From: Alopecurus myosuroides
Taxonomy: Eukaryota > Streptophyta > Magnoliopsida > Poales > Poaceae
Direction: 5' to 3'
Assembly: GCA_028641055.1 (NCBI GenBank)
Contig: CM054063.1
Span: 48,357,920 to 48,421,919, forward strand
Length of the DNA stretch: 64,000 nt
This document shows, in pieces, positions 45,623 through 56,083 of this stretch. A program made the translations under genes and the position numbers. Position 1 is the first letter of the stretch, and each line of letters opens with the position of its first letter. The notes beneath the pieces are model-generated. The model was not told the origin of the DNA. It was given only the letters and a program-made list of their open reading frames with translations, and searched no databases.

Positions 45623-48600
45623 TGTCGCACCCGGACTTCTAAAGGATACTCGCCGTTCCGTTGAACAGTAGTAGATTGGATTACGGGGCTTACCGGCACC
45701 CGCGTCCTCTTACGAGTAGGCCAACACACGTATGTGTGACAACCAACCCCTATCTGTTCAGCGTCGACGTAAACTATCCCATAGAAATCAGGATACTACC
45801 ATTGACGTACTTCATACCATACACACATGGTACGTCAACGACTTGTAACAGAATGATAGCACAACATATCTCTAAGACACAAAAGATGGAAATAAGTTGC
45901 AAATGGCTCTCACTAGAGCAGAGATAGCAAATACAATCATCCAGAGGACACATGTCCCAACATAACATCATTACATCTCAGCGGAAGCATTCAAAGGGTC
46001 TGAGTACAGACAAATCCAAAATAGGCTTAAGAAGCCGGGAATGAAAGGAAAACGGAGCCCATCCACGAGGTCTCGGATCCTGCCCAGGTCCGCTATCTAC
46101 TCGTCAGCAGCCTCGTCAAACTCCACGTAGTAGCCGTCACCTGGATCCTCGTAAGCGTAGTCTACGGAAAGCACAGCCCCAAAGGGGTCAGTACAACAAC
46201 GTACTGGCAAGCAAGGCTCACAGTTCACCACAATGTAACCCGTCAACACCAAGCACAGATGCCTTGTGCTTGGGTTCAACGGAAGAAAGGGGATATGAAA
46301 GATGTCGCAACTGGCCGCTCTAACCAACTACAGAACATACTACAGCTTCCGGGCTAACAGAAAGAGATAAGATAGCGTAAGGTAACCAACTATAACTAAC
46401 CACCAAACAAACCCATCCTGGATCTCGCCCCTTATCCAAAGAAGCAATCCGAGGATAACTCACACAGTTGGATTAATGATGGTTCAAGTTATTGTGGCAA
46501 TATGGCTATTACTAGTCAAGTTATCATTAGTTAGGTGTAAGTTGTTCTGAGTACTTGTTAGCCAGTACTTTCACCAAGTTAACCATAACCGCGGAAAACA
46601 CGGCTTCTCGAGAAGATTTATCCCTGCAGGGGTGCACCAATTTGGCCGTACACGTAAGAATATCCCGCCAGACGGGAATCAAACCCACCAAGAGAGGCAC
46701 TCTACACAACTCAACTCTTCTTCGCATCAAGCCCAAAGCACCACGTGCTGTGCGTGCGCGGCTAATCGAGCCCCACGAAGAAAAGGGGACCCTCATAGCA
46801 CTCTAAGACCACGCCGCCCTAAATGCCGACTACAAAAGTTCCACCCTGGCCTCGGGTTCGTACCTGCATATGCGTGCATCAAATGGAAAGCCCGAACTAA
46901 GTGTGGTGATTTGGACGAGATGCGAATCGAATCAAATTGAGGGGGGCGCCCATACACGCTTCCCACATGCGGATAGTGCGCTCATCATGGATCAGTAGAC
47001 AAGACCCTTTTCCTAATTAGGGTCGACACTAGCAGGCCTCAAAACCACGCCGGGCCTCCTGCCGGTGCCTTATCAGCAAATTATTATTACCTCAAGATTA
47101 ACAGGTTGTTGTTTAACATCGAGCCCCAGAACATAATAGGAATATAGTAACGGAAAGTAACGGGTAACAGACTTGAGCAAAAACAACCCTAAGCATGCTA
47201 GTAAGACACGGGCTCAAACAACGGGGTTATAGGAGTGGAGGTGAGGCAATATCAGGGTTCAGGGTATCATGTGATAGGTTCGGAGAACAAGCAACGATAC
47301 ATAGGGCTGGCATAATAGACAACGGAAAGTATCGGTAACCGATGTTGAAAGGAACACAGTGGTTCATGTGAGTGATAACTTGGCTGCAAACTCAGCAGCC
47401 TGGTACTGAGCTAGATCCTCAGAAGGGGTGCTGTAAGTATCGTCTGTCTCAACGTCGTCGTCTATCCGAGAAGAAGCAAACAAACAATGCAGAAAGATAA
47501 ACAATCAATATCATGGCATAGTGCACAATCATGGGATGATGCATGTCAAGTTAATGGATGCACCAAAATAAACTAGTTGACATGGTATCACAATTTAAAT
47601 GGACCCATATGCAATTGGATTGCATATGGAAAAGGTCCATGAATTAAGGTGGAAACAAATGATCTAAAGTTAATTACCATGTGAAAGTTGATTACCATGA
47701 TGCATGCATGAGGAAAACAACAAAATAACAACAATGGAATCAATTGGAAATAAGGTGTACCCAATTTTGGAATTTTAGTTATTAAGTTAAGAATTTTGGG
47801 TTCCTTAAAGGGATTACACAAATAGTTGTTGTTTTCACCAATTTAAATTGTGCAAAATAAATAACAAAATTCATATTTGAAAAGAATACAAAATTTTAGG
47901 TGGATTACATGTTTCAATTATTGATAAAGGAATTAGAATGAATTTATTATGATTTAAACAAGATTAAACAAGTTTTAAATGAATTTAAAACAAGCATGAA
48001 TATTATTTGAATTTTATTTGTTCAAAACATTAAACCAAATTCATAATTGGAAAGGTTATGTTTTTCTGGTTTGAAAACATACTTTGCATGTTCAAAAATA
48101 ATTTAATTTGATTAAGTTATGAATTTAGCAAATTTAAATGATTTAAACAAGGTTTAAATTATTTAAGCACTTTTAATTATTCAAATCATAAAACAAAATT
48201 TATATTTGAAAAGATGGTTCCAAAAGGTATGGAAAACATATTTTATTTGCATGATTTGGATTAAGTATGAATTAGTTATGCAATTTATCAAATTACAATT
48301 GAATTGTTTGAATTTGAATTTTGGATGCATTTGGAAAATTCAAAACAGTACACAAATGGTTTAAATAGATAGACAATTTAATTTGGATCAACAAACATAT
48401 TTTACTTTTATTATTTGGAGTTATGAAATGAGAGTTATTAACAATTTCATTTTGAGGACCATTCTGCAATTTAAAAGGACTTAGATTTAAAACAGAAAAG
48501 GTTAAAAACTTTTTATACGCACTGCTAGCTAACCCAGGGCACTGCCACTGGGCCCTGGGCCAGCGTGGCATGCACGCGTGGCAGCTGTGCCACACAGCAG

Positions 48601-50094
48601 CTGACGGGGGGCCACCCTGTCAGCGCAACGCGCAAAAGAGTGGGTTTTAATCGCGGAGCCATGACTCGAACTCGCGACCTACCCGTGCGCGTACGCTGAG
48701 CGCAACCACTGCGCTGCTCGATCGATCTTGTCAGTAAGGGGGCTGCAGCTAGGTTGAGGTTCAGAGCTGGGGTTAACTGAATTTTGCGCGCGCGCTCGAC
48801 TGAACTCTGACAGGGAAAACGACGACGGCGGCCGGCGGCGATCAACGCTACGATGCAGTGCCGTGCTGCGAGTGGGTGCTTGCTGGTGGTGCAGTGCGTG
48901 CCCGTGGTCACGGGGCAGAGAGGAGGGAACGGAATCGCCTGCTCACCTCCGGTGTAGACGAGCAGAGGCTCGGGGCAGAACCGGCCGGCGACGACGTGGA
49001 CGATGGCGACGGCGCTCCGGTTGGTGGCGATCTCAGCGGCGGTGTCGATGCTGTCGAGGAAGGTGCGGTGGTGCGGTTCCAGTAGCTAGTATGGATGGTG
49101 GCGCAGCGAGGTGGCGGTGGTCATCGTGGGTTCAGGCGGCGGCGCTCCGGTGATGGTTGCAGAGGTGGGGAACGGGGCAGTGAGAGGTGGAATTGGCGGC
49201 GGAGCTCGAGGGGAAAGGGGTAGGGCTAGGCTAGGGCTGCGGCGCGCGGTCCTAGGCAGGTTATATAGGTCTGCGGGTGCGCGCTTGGCCGTCGCTGCGA
49301 TACGGTGCCGCCGTGGCACCAGCGGATGACCGGCCGTACAGAAAGAAGAAAGAGAGGGAGGAGCGAAGCGGTACGCGGGCCAGCGCGGAAGGAAGAAATG
49401 GGCCGGGCCGTGTGCTTGCCCTCCGCGCGCGCGTTTTTCCTTCTTTTTTTTAATTTTTCTTCTTCTGTTTTTTTTTCAGCAAAAGAAAATGGAAGGATTT
49501 GATAGGTTTTAGGGCTAGGAAAAATTTGGAAAAATTATGGTTAGGTTAGTTTTTACAATAGCAACTAAATGCTAACTTTGTTTTCCAAAAGTTTTCAAAT
49601 TAAAATGTTGTTTGTGAATTAATTCAAATTGGATGGATTTTATTTATTAAGTGAATATTATTGAAAACAAACTTTTTAATAGGGTGAACCCTATTGTTTA
49701 AGTAGAACAATTTAGTTGAATTGTTTTGGCAATTTTCATAAATCCATATTGGGTGCTGTTGTAACATGTGATTTGAATTTGAATTTTTAAAAGCAAATTG
49801 GAATTAACTGATTGATTTAAAAGCCACCATTTTAATAGTTGAACATTATGGAATAAAATGGAAACAAATGGTTGTTTGTATTTGAACTTTTTATTTAAAA
49901 GGTTGTAACAGAGCAAGTATGAAATAAATGTTTGAATAAAGTTTGAATTTCAATTGTGAAAACAGAGAAAACAGATGCAAACAAATAAGAAACAAATGCA
50001 AACAAATCAATGAGTATGATGACATGATGCAAAACTTTACTTAAACAAGAAATCAAACATTCTAAATGGAAGTTTTCATACTTGGGATGTTACA
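45623..50094 (-). repeat. 3' LTR of the Tekay element (4472 bp)
   Basis: On the plus strand it opens TGTCGCACCC and closes GGGATGTTACA. It matches 56086-61087 except for the MITE and scattered changes, including a 6-bp difference near 46262. A TATA-like ACCTATATAA (minus) lies at 49261-49270 in the GC-rich middle. ORFs inside (48525-48911, 48858-49153) have no domain support and are LTR sequence. Confidence 0.95.
48655..48722 (-). other. tRNA-like (pol III A/B-box) segment in the 3' LTR
   Basis: On the minus strand, GCGCAGTGGTTGCGC forms a D-arm-like hairpin with an A-box. GAGTTCGAGTC, a B-box-like T-loop, follows about 26 bp later. The segment lacks a clear anticodon arm and acceptor stem, so it is not a working tRNA. 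It may derive from a tRNA or SINE. It is repeated in the 5' LTR at 59112-59178. Confidence 0.4.
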
Positions 50095-50109
50095 AAACGC
50101 CCCCCCTTG
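50095..50109 (-). other. Polypurine tract of the Tekay element
   Basis: On the minus strand, AAGGGGGGGGCGTTT directly precedes the 3' LTR. It matches the tract at 1997-2010 in the deleted plus-strand relative. Confidence 0.9.
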
Positions 50110-50132
50110 AAGGAATCGCGCCCCGAGATTCC

Positions 50133-51200
50133 TTACGGAGAAGAGAAAAGGTCCGGATACTTCTTGCGAAGATCCTCTTCGGTCTCCCACGTTGCCTCTT
50201 TATCGGAATGATGCGACCACTGCACTTTCAAGAACTTGGTGCTCTTGTTGCGAGTCTTACGCTCGGTCTCATCGAGAATACGAACAGGGTGCTCCTCATA
50301 AGAGAGATCATCTTGCAGTTCAATGGAATCATGATCAACTGCACGATCTGGATCTTTGAAACACTTCTTGAGCTGTGACACGTGAAACACATCGTGCACC
50401 TTGGATAGTTTTTCTGGAAGTTCAAGACGATAGGCATTTTCCGCACGTCTTGAGAGAATGTTGAAAGGACCAATGTATCTTGGTGCAAGTATTCCTTTCA
50501 CACCAAAACGATGAGTGCCTCTGAGGGGAGTTACACGGAGATATGCCTTGTCACCAGGTGCATAGATCATATCCCTGTGCTTGCTGTCATAGTAGCTCTT
50601 ATGACGAGATTGAGCAATCTTGAGATTGTCACGAATGAAACGAACTTTCTCTTCGGCTTCCTTAACAATGTCAGGGCCTAAGAGTGAACGTTCACCAGCT
50701 CCAGACCAATTGATTGGACTCCTGCATCTACGGCCATAGAGTGCTTCGAATGGTGCCATGCCTAGGCTTGCCTGGAAACTCTTGTTGTAGGAGAATTCAG
50801 CATATGGAAGGCAATCCTCCCATTTCATGCCAAAGGAGAGACCACATGCTCTGAGCATATCCTCGAGAATCTGATTGACTCTTTCGACTTGCCCCTGAGA
50901 CTGAGGGTGATAAGCTGTGCTGAACAGAAGTTTGGTGCCCAATGCTTCCTGAAAACTCTTCCAGAAATGAGAAGTGAAGATACTTCCACGGTCTGAGCTT
51001 ATTTCCAATGGAACACCATGAAGAGGAACAATCTTTGCTATGTAGAGCTCTGCTAACTGGCTAGCTGAGATTGTTTCTTTGACAGCAAAGAAGTGAGCTA
51101 CTTTAGTGAGACGATCAATAACAACGAAGATTGCATCGTTGCCCTTTTTGGACTTTGGAAAACCAGTGACGAAGTCCATTTCAATCATGTCCACTTCCAC
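50133..51200 (-). CDS. pol: Integrase core and chromodomain-like tail (Tekay element)
   Basis: A 355-residue ORF holding the integrase catalytic core: Asp in [11 protein letters not shown], Asp in [11 protein letters not shown] and Glu in [10 protein letters not shown]. The [19 protein letters not shown] region and the [10 protein letters not shown] linker follow, then a C-terminal [10 protein letters not shown] ... FLKVQWSHH ... [10 protein letters not shown] segment with the layout of a chromovirus chromodomain. Known role: insertion of cDNA, with the chromodomain guiding target choice in chromatin. The zinc finger lies in the upstream ORF (51185-53026). The two overlap by 16 bp in different frames, where the family normally has one continuous frame, so a 1-bp change near 51190 has split the enzyme. 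All catalytic residues are intact. Confidence 0.9.
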   Translation of the reverse strand: MEVDMIEMDFVTGFPKSKKGNDAIFVVIDRLTKVAHFFAVKETISASQLAELYIAKIVPLHGVPLEISSDRGSIFTSHFWKSFQEALGTKLLFSTAYHPQSQGQVERVNQILEDMLRACGLSFGMKWEDCLPYAEFSYNKSFQASLGMAPFEALYGRRCRSPINWSGAGERSLLGPDIVKEAEEKVRFIRDNLKIAQSRHKSYYDSKHRDMIYAPGDKAYLRVTPLRGTHRFGVKGILAPRYIGPFNILSRRAENAYRLELPEKLSKVHDVFHVSQLKKCFKDPDRAVDHDSIELQDDLSYEEHPVRILDETERKTRNKSTKFLKVQWSHHSDKEATWETEEDLRKKYPDLFSSP

Positions 51201-53026
51201 TCAGGAATTTTCAGAGGTTGGAGAAGACCGGCTGTTTTCTGATGGACTGCCTTAACACGTTGACAAACGTCGCATTCAGAAACGTATTGAGCAATTTCAC
51301 GTTTCATGCCAGGCCACCAATACAGTGTCTTAAGATCCTGGTACATCTTTGTACTTCCAGGGTGGATGGAGAGAGGAGTTTCATGCGCCTCCTTGAGAAT
51401 AACATCTTTGAGACTTTGGATCTTAGGAACTGCAATGCGTCCTTCGAAGAACACAGTTCCCTTGTCATCAATTGAGAAGGACTTAAATTTCTCCTTGCCT
51501 TCCTTGATGTGTTCTACCATCTTCTTGATTTCAGCATCACGAAGTTGTTCGGAACGAATCTTGTCCTCGAGAGTTGGACTGGCTGTCAAGCTAGCAAGAT
51601 AACCTTGAGGAACAAGACCAAGGTTTAGCTTCTGGAATTCTTCATGAAGTGGAGGTTGGCTTTCCATGATCATGAGATTATTGCAATAGGACTTGCGACT
51701 GAGAGCATCGGCCATAACATTAGCCTTGCCTGGAGTGTAAGAAATGGTGAGATCAAAGTCTTTAATCTTTTCAATCCATCTCCTTTGCCTGAGGTTTAGA
51801 TCTGGTTGAGTGAAGATGTATTTCAGACTCTTATGATCGGAAAAGATTTCAGTGCGGTTACCCAACAAGTATTGTCTCCATTTCTTGAGGGCAAACACAA
51901 CTGCTGCTAGTTCAAGGTCATGTGTGGGATAGTTTTGCTCATGGGCATTCAACTGACATGAAGCATAAGCCACAACTTGACGTTCTTGCATAAGAACTGC
52001 ACCTAGACCTTGGAGAGATGCATCGCAGAATATCTGGAAAGGTTTGGTGGTATCTGGGCCAACCAGAACTGGGGTAGAAGTGAGTTTAGTCTTCAGGAGA
52101 TTGAAACTTTCATCACATTGTGGAGACCAAACGAACTTCTTGTCCTTCTTTGTGAGATCAGTGAGAGGTTTGGCAATCTTGGAGAAATTTTGGACGAAAC
52201 GACGGCAATAGCTAGCCAAGCCAAGAAAACTTCTTACTTGCTTCACCGTCTTAGGAGGTTTCCAATCAACAATTGCCTTAACCTTTTCTGGATCAATGGC
52301 TATGCCCTTGGCTGAGATGATATGACCAAGGTAAGCAACTTCTAGAATCCAGAACTCACATTTGGAGAACTTGGCATATAGACGATGCTCGCGAAGTTTC
52401 ATGAGAGTGAGACGAAGATGTTCTCCATGCTCTTCCTCAGATTTGGAGTAGACAAGAATGTCATCAAGATATACCACAACGAACTTATCGAGGTATTCAT
52501 GGAAGACAGAATTCATGAGTCGAGAGAATGTCGCCAGTGCATTGGTGAGACCAAAGGACATGACGGTGTATTCATATAGACCGTACCGAGTGGTGAAAGC
52601 TGTTTTAGGAATATCTTCCTTTCTGATCTTTATTTGATGGTAACCCATCCTCAAGTCCAACTTTGAGAATATTGAGGCTCCAGCAAGTTGATCAAAAAGA
52701 TCATCGATACGAGGAATTGGATACTTGTTTTTTATGGTTTTCTCGTTGAGAGGACGATAGTCAACCACGAGTCTCTTTGTTTGATCCTTCTTGGCAACGA
52801 ACAGAGTTGGGCAACCCCAAGCCGAAGAACTAGACTGAATGTAACCTTTCTTCATGTACATATCGATTTGCTCCTTTAACAATTTCAGTTCAGGAGGAGC
52901 TATCTTGTATGGATGCTTAGAGATTGGAGCAGTACCTGGTTCAAGCTCGATCACGAACTCAACTGCTCTGTCCGGAGGCATCCCTGGCAACTCTTCTGGA
53001 AAGACGTCAGGGAATTCACAGACCAC
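51185..53026 (-). CDS. pol: Reverse transcriptase, RNase H and integrase zinc finger (Tekay element)
   Basis: 613 residues from the in-frame Met in [67 protein letters not shown] and active site [11 protein letters not shown]. Connection: [31 protein letters not shown]. RNase [32 protein letters not shown] and TDHK-equivalent SDHKSLKY, ending ADALSRK. Integrase HHCC finger: [19 protein letters not shown] ... CDVCQR. All hallmark residues are present and the ORF has no internal stop. Upstream, the same frame is open to the TAG at 53111-53113; downstream, the frame breaks at 51185. Confidence 0.93.
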   Translation of the reverse strand: MVCEFPDVFPEELPGMPPDRAVEFVIELEPGTAPISKHPYKIAPPELKLLKEQIDMYMKKGYIQSSSSAWGCPTLFVAKKDQTKRLVVDYRPLNEKTIKNKYPIPRIDDLFDQLAGASIFSKLDLRMGYHQIKIRKEDIPKTAFTTRYGLYEYTVMSFGLTNALATFSRLMNSVFHEYLDKFVVVYLDDILVYSKSEEEHGEHLRLTLMKLREHRLYAKFSKCEFWILEVAYLGHIISAKGIAIDPEKVKAIVDWKPPKTVKQVRSFLGLASYCRRFVQNFSKIAKPLTDLTKKDKKFVWSPQCDESFNLLKTKLTSTPVLVGPDTTKPFQIFCDASLQGLGAVLMQERQVVAYASCQLNAHEQNYPTHDLELAAVVFALKKWRQYLLGNRTEIFSDHKSLKYIFTQPDLNLRQRRWIEKIKDFDLTISYTPGKANVMADALSRKSYCNNLMIMESQPPLHEEFQKLNLGLVPQGYLASLTASPTLEDKIRSEQLRDAEIKKMVEHIKEGKEKFKSFSIDDKGTVFFEGRIAVPKIQSLKDVILKEAHETPLSIHPGSTKMYQDLKTLYWWPGMKREIAQYVSECDVCQRVKAVHQKTAGLLQPLKIPEWKWT

Positions 53027-53110
53027 CGGAACATTTTCGAGTAGAGGTAGAGGTTTAGTATCGAGGTTGTATAGCTGAACAGAATTTGATTCATTTGGGG
53101 AATAGACTAT

Positions 53111-53998
53111 CTAGCCAGAAGGGTGGAACAGAGTTATCGACTTCTGAGCATAGTCAATTTTTGCTTTATTGGCCTTCAACCAATCCATGCCCAGAATGAC
53201 ATCAATGTCAGAATTGCCAAGCAGAATGAGAGAAGCAAGGAATATGTGACCTCCAATTAGGATCTGATTCTCATGACTGATCTTGGAAGTTTGCATAGTT
53301 GCTCCAGGGGAGTTTACTACTAGTGGTGAACCCAAACCAACAAAGGGGATCTTAACTGCTGTCGCAAAGATCTTTGACACAAAAGAATGCGATGCTCCGG
53401 TATCAAACAACACTTTAGCTGGGTTAGAGTTTACGGGGAATGTACCGAGAACGACGTCAGCAGCTTCCTCAGCTTTGTCGGCCTTGATATGATTCACCCT
53501 CGCGGTCCTCCCGACAGGCCTGTTGTTGGAGTTGAAGGCTTTAGCCGGGGGAGCACGCACCATTGCCTGGTTGGTGTTGGGGCGAGGTGGTGGCGGAGGT
53601 AGCTGCCTCTGAGTGCACTTGTCAGCGTAGTGCCCCGTCTCCTTGCACTTGAAGCAAGTGACGACACGAGGAGGACCTGGCCTTGGCTGCCCCATTGGAA
53701 CCCTCTGACCATGCATCTGAGATGGGTTGGGTGGGCGGGGAGCAAAGCCTGGAGAAGCTTGGGCATATGGAGCCCGAGTGAAAGCACTATTTGGCACCCA
53801 GATGCGGCGCTTCTGTGGAGGGGTGGTCATGTTGGAGGAGGAACCACCCTCACGTGAGTGCTTGCGCGACTCTTCGAACGCCTTGCGCCCATTTTCCTCA
53901 TTGAGCGCGGTGTTCACGAGCTCCTCGAAGTCTTTGGTCTTGATATTGGTGAGTGCGTACTTGAGTTCCGGGTTAAAACCTCTGCGGAACCTTGCCAT
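53111..53998 (-). CDS. gag: gag C-terminus with zinc knuckle and aspartic protease (Tekay element)
   Basis: 295 residues. It continues capsid (ARFRRGFNPELKYAL, FEELVNTALNEE), then a Pro/Arg-rich linker, the CCHC knuckle CFKCKETGHYADKC, and a protease with VLFDTGASHSFVSKIFA and DVILGMDWLKANKAKIDY. The frame ends at TAG (53111-53113) and reopens immediately in the same frame towards RT. The deleted relative at 1-6492 has CAG at the same place, so this is a C-to-T nonsense change of a Gln codon. Without it gag-pro-RT would be continuous from 53998. It separates from the N-terminal gag ORF by a frameshift near 54000. Confidence 0.9.
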   Translation of the reverse strand: MARFRRGFNPELKYALTNIKTKDFEELVNTALNEENGRKAFEESRKHSREGGSSSNMTTPPQKRRIWVPNSAFTRAPYAQASPGFAPRPPNPSQMHGQRVPMGQPRPGPPRVVTCFKCKETGHYADKCTQRQLPPPPPRPNTNQAMVRAPPAKAFNSNNRPVGRTARVNHIKADKAEEAADVVLGTFPVNSNPAKVLFDTGASHSFVSKIFATAVKIPFVGLGSPLVVNSPGATMQTSKISHENQILIGGHIFLASLILLGNSDIDVILGMDWLKANKAKIDYAQKSITLFHPSG

Positions 53999-54522
53999 CT
54001 TCTGGCCTCAGTGGACACCTCGTCTCCAGCGTATCGAGCGAGACGATTGAACTCGTTCTGATAGCCGATGACGTCCAGCTTGCCTTGCTTAAGAGAGCAA
54101 AACTCTTCACGCATCCTTTCCATGAGACCATCTGGGATGTGGTGCTTCAAGAAGGCTTCCTTGAAACATCCCCAGGTGATTGGGTATCCAGCTCTCATGG
54201 TCTGGTAGTTCTCCCACCAAGTAGCTGCCTGACCCTTCAGCAGATAGGTGGCATACTTGACCTTGTCTTCCTCAGCAACGTGAGCAATGTCCAGAGCCCT
54301 GGCCATCTCACGGATCCAGTCATCAGCATCTGGAGGCTCGCGTGTTGCCACGAAAGCTCTCGGCCCCAGACTCAGAAACTCCTTGATACTGACTCGTGGA
54401 GCGTTCTGGTTGTTGTGCTGATTAGCCTGGAACTGGGCCATCTGCGTCACGACCTGAGTCATCTGAGTCAACAGCTCCGTTATCGGCGGTGGCTCACGCG
54501 GGGTGTTCCTGGTTGGCGGCAT
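53914..54522 (-). CDS. gag: gag N-terminus, capsid region (Tekay element)
   Basis: 202 residues from MPPTRNTPREPPPITELL. It has an N-terminal Gln-rich helix (LTQMTQVVTQMAQFQAN) and then the retrotransposon capsid fold: FLSLGPRAFVATREPPDADD, ALDIAHVAEEDKVKYATYLL, GQAATWWENYQTM and LKQGKLDVIGYQNEFNRLARY. Known role: capsid of the virus-like particle. After TEARR the frame shifts, and the true continuation (MARFRRGF) is in the 53111-53998 ORF, overlapping by about 85 bp. The start codon is the first ATG downstream of orf0 and lies 209 bp from its stop. Confidence 0.9.
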   Translation of the reverse strand: MPPTRNTPREPPPITELLTQMTQVVTQMAQFQANQHNNQNAPRVSIKEFLSLGPRAFVATREPPDADDWIREMARALDIAHVAEEDKVKYATYLLKGQAATWWENYQTMRAGYPITWGCFKEAFLKHHIPDGLMERMREEFCSLKQGKLDVIGYQNEFNRLARYAGDEVSTEARRWQGSAEVLTRNSSTHSPISRPKTSRSS

Positions 54523-54730
54523 CCTGAATGGAAATGCATTTTAGCACAACAACAGAAAAGGATAGACTTGGTAACCGACGAGAGATTATTCCGACGCATG
54601 AATAGATAACCAACAGGTACATCATCACATGTTCAAATACATCAGAATATCCAACACACCATAAATGGTTCGAATGGCAAAGGATAACTAAACATAGCTA
54701 GAAATGGATACATCGGTACTCCCATGCTCA

Positions 54731-55546
54731 TCACGCAGGACGGCGGTGAGTAGTACGGCGAGAGGTACGGTGAGGAGGACGCCCACGAAAGTAGGTAGAT
54801 CGACGATCCACATAGATCTGACGTGGTCTGAGCCCAACTCTAGGTGTGGTGAAGTACGTAGCGTCGATTCCCTGTGCTCCAAAGCGAAGAATCCCAGTGT
54901 AACCATCACCAAGGTTGAGAAGTGGACCTCTGATCGGCTCGTAACCTCCAGCATCTGGTAGAGGACGACCAACTGGCTGCTCGAAACGTGCAAAGCGCTC
55001 GTCTCCAACAAAGTCTGTGGTGTAAGTCGCCAGACGAGTCAAAGCAAGGTAGAGCTGCTCCCTGACTGAAGCCAACTCCTGAGAAAGTGTGCTGGCAACT
55101 GGGTCACTGTGCCTCACAAACTGAGCGGTGGTGTGCAGCCTGGTGTTATCATGCTCGTAGACATCCAGGTTGTCGTAGAGAGTGAAGTGAGCTCCCTCTG
55201 AAGTGATGTAACCACGGGGGATGTGGCGATAGATGGAATCTTCAAACCCCCAGTAGTCAGCACGAAGGACGGTGATACTCACATAAGCTGCCTGCTGCAC
55301 GGCCATATCCACTGTGGAACCTACTGCCTCGTAGCGGTGGGCTACACTCATGCCATCATCTGACAGAATGTAGACGATAGCCTGGTAGTAGGTCTGCTCA
55401 AACTCTCTCTGGTGCTCGTAGACCTGGTACTCTGGTGCCCAACGGAACCCCAGATAAGTGACCATGTCTCTCAGCATCTCCGGGTAACCGGCGGTGCTCT
55501 CACAACGAGTCATCCGAACCACCTGCGGGTAGAACCTGAGATCCAT
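54731..55546 (-). CDS. orf0: extra intact ORF upstream of gag (Tekay element)
   Basis: 271 residues, MDLRFYPQVVRMTRCESTAG to TTHRRPA, with no stop or frameshift although gag-pol nearby has three breaks. It is on the same strand as gag and lies between the leader and gag. Features: an aromatic-rich N-terminal half (YLGFRWAPEYQVYEHQREF, TYYQAIVYILSDD), a middle helical stretch (LSQELASVREQLYLALTRL) and a basic Arg/Thr/His tail (RGRPPHRTSRRTTHRR). No signal peptide, transmembrane segment or known catalytic motif is visible. An ORF at this position is described for the rice RIRE3 and RIRE8 elements and called orf0; its function is unknown. The basic tail would fit RNA binding, which is only a suggestion. 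Confidence 0.8.
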   Translation of the reverse strand: MDLRFYPQVVRMTRCESTAGYPEMLRDMVTYLGFRWAPEYQVYEHQREFEQTYYQAIVYILSDDGMSVAHRYEAVGSTVDMAVQQAAYVSITVLRADYWGFEDSIYRHIPRGYITSEGAHFTLYDNLDVYEHDNTRLHTTAQFVRHSDPVASTLSQELASVREQLYLALTRLATYTTDFVGDERFARFEQPVGRPLPDAGGYEPIRGPLLNLGDGYTGILRFGAQGIDATYFTTPRVGLRPRQIYVDRRSTYFRGRPPHRTSRRTTHRRPA

Positions 55547-56070
55547 CTGCAGATGATTGGGGAAGTTTGATTAGACGCCGGTAGAAGAACTGAAGTGGAA
55601 AGCAACAACAAGGTTTCAACGGACGATAAGGATGTTGAGAAGAACAGGATATCGAAGCAACAACGGGAAACACGAGACCAAAACTCCTGAGGTACTACGG
55701 AGAACCCATCCGGGCTTCTAAAGGATCAATATCTACTGCTTAAGGAATAGAGGATCTGCTTCCGGGGCTTACACGCCTCCGTTCTCAATCGTGAGTAGGC
55801 AACATGATAAATCACGTCACAACCACCTCCATTCCTATGGTCTAGTAGATATAACTATCCTAGAGAAACCAGGATTCGTGAAAACCTAACTTGAAAGTTT
55901 AGGTGAGAAGAGAAAACAACGTTGCACTTCCTTACCAGAAAAGGGTGGGTGGGTGGGGAAAGAAGAAAAATGGCAGAATTCCTACTCTCCCGTTTCATTT
56001 TTCCTATATAGCTACAAAATAGTTTCTAGACTCAACTGCGACCAGTAAAAAGGGATCCTACAGGCAGACA
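55547..56070 (-). other. Leader of the Tekay element, with LTR-end-like module
   Basis: Non-coding leader between PBS and orf0. Positions about 55705-55875 resemble the plus-strand start of the LTR (45630-45800): both have CGG(A/G)CTTCTAAAGGAT, GGGGCTTAC, GTAGGC(C)AACA and CACAACCA in the same order and spacing. The deleted relative at 1077-1440 keeps the flanking leader but lacks this module. Confidence 0.7.
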
Positions 56071-56083
56071 GGCTCTGATACCA
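56071..56083 (-). other. Primer binding site of the Tekay element
   Basis: GGCTCTGATACCA on the plus strand, i.e. TGGTATCAGAGCC on the element strand, lies two bases from the 5' LTR. It is complementary to initiator tRNA-Met. Confidence 0.94.

Noticed and set aside
48525..49153. ORFs in the GC-rich middle of the Tekay LTR
   Set aside because: The same region lies in both LTRs, spans the TATA-like box and the tRNA-like segment, and has no recognisable protein family.
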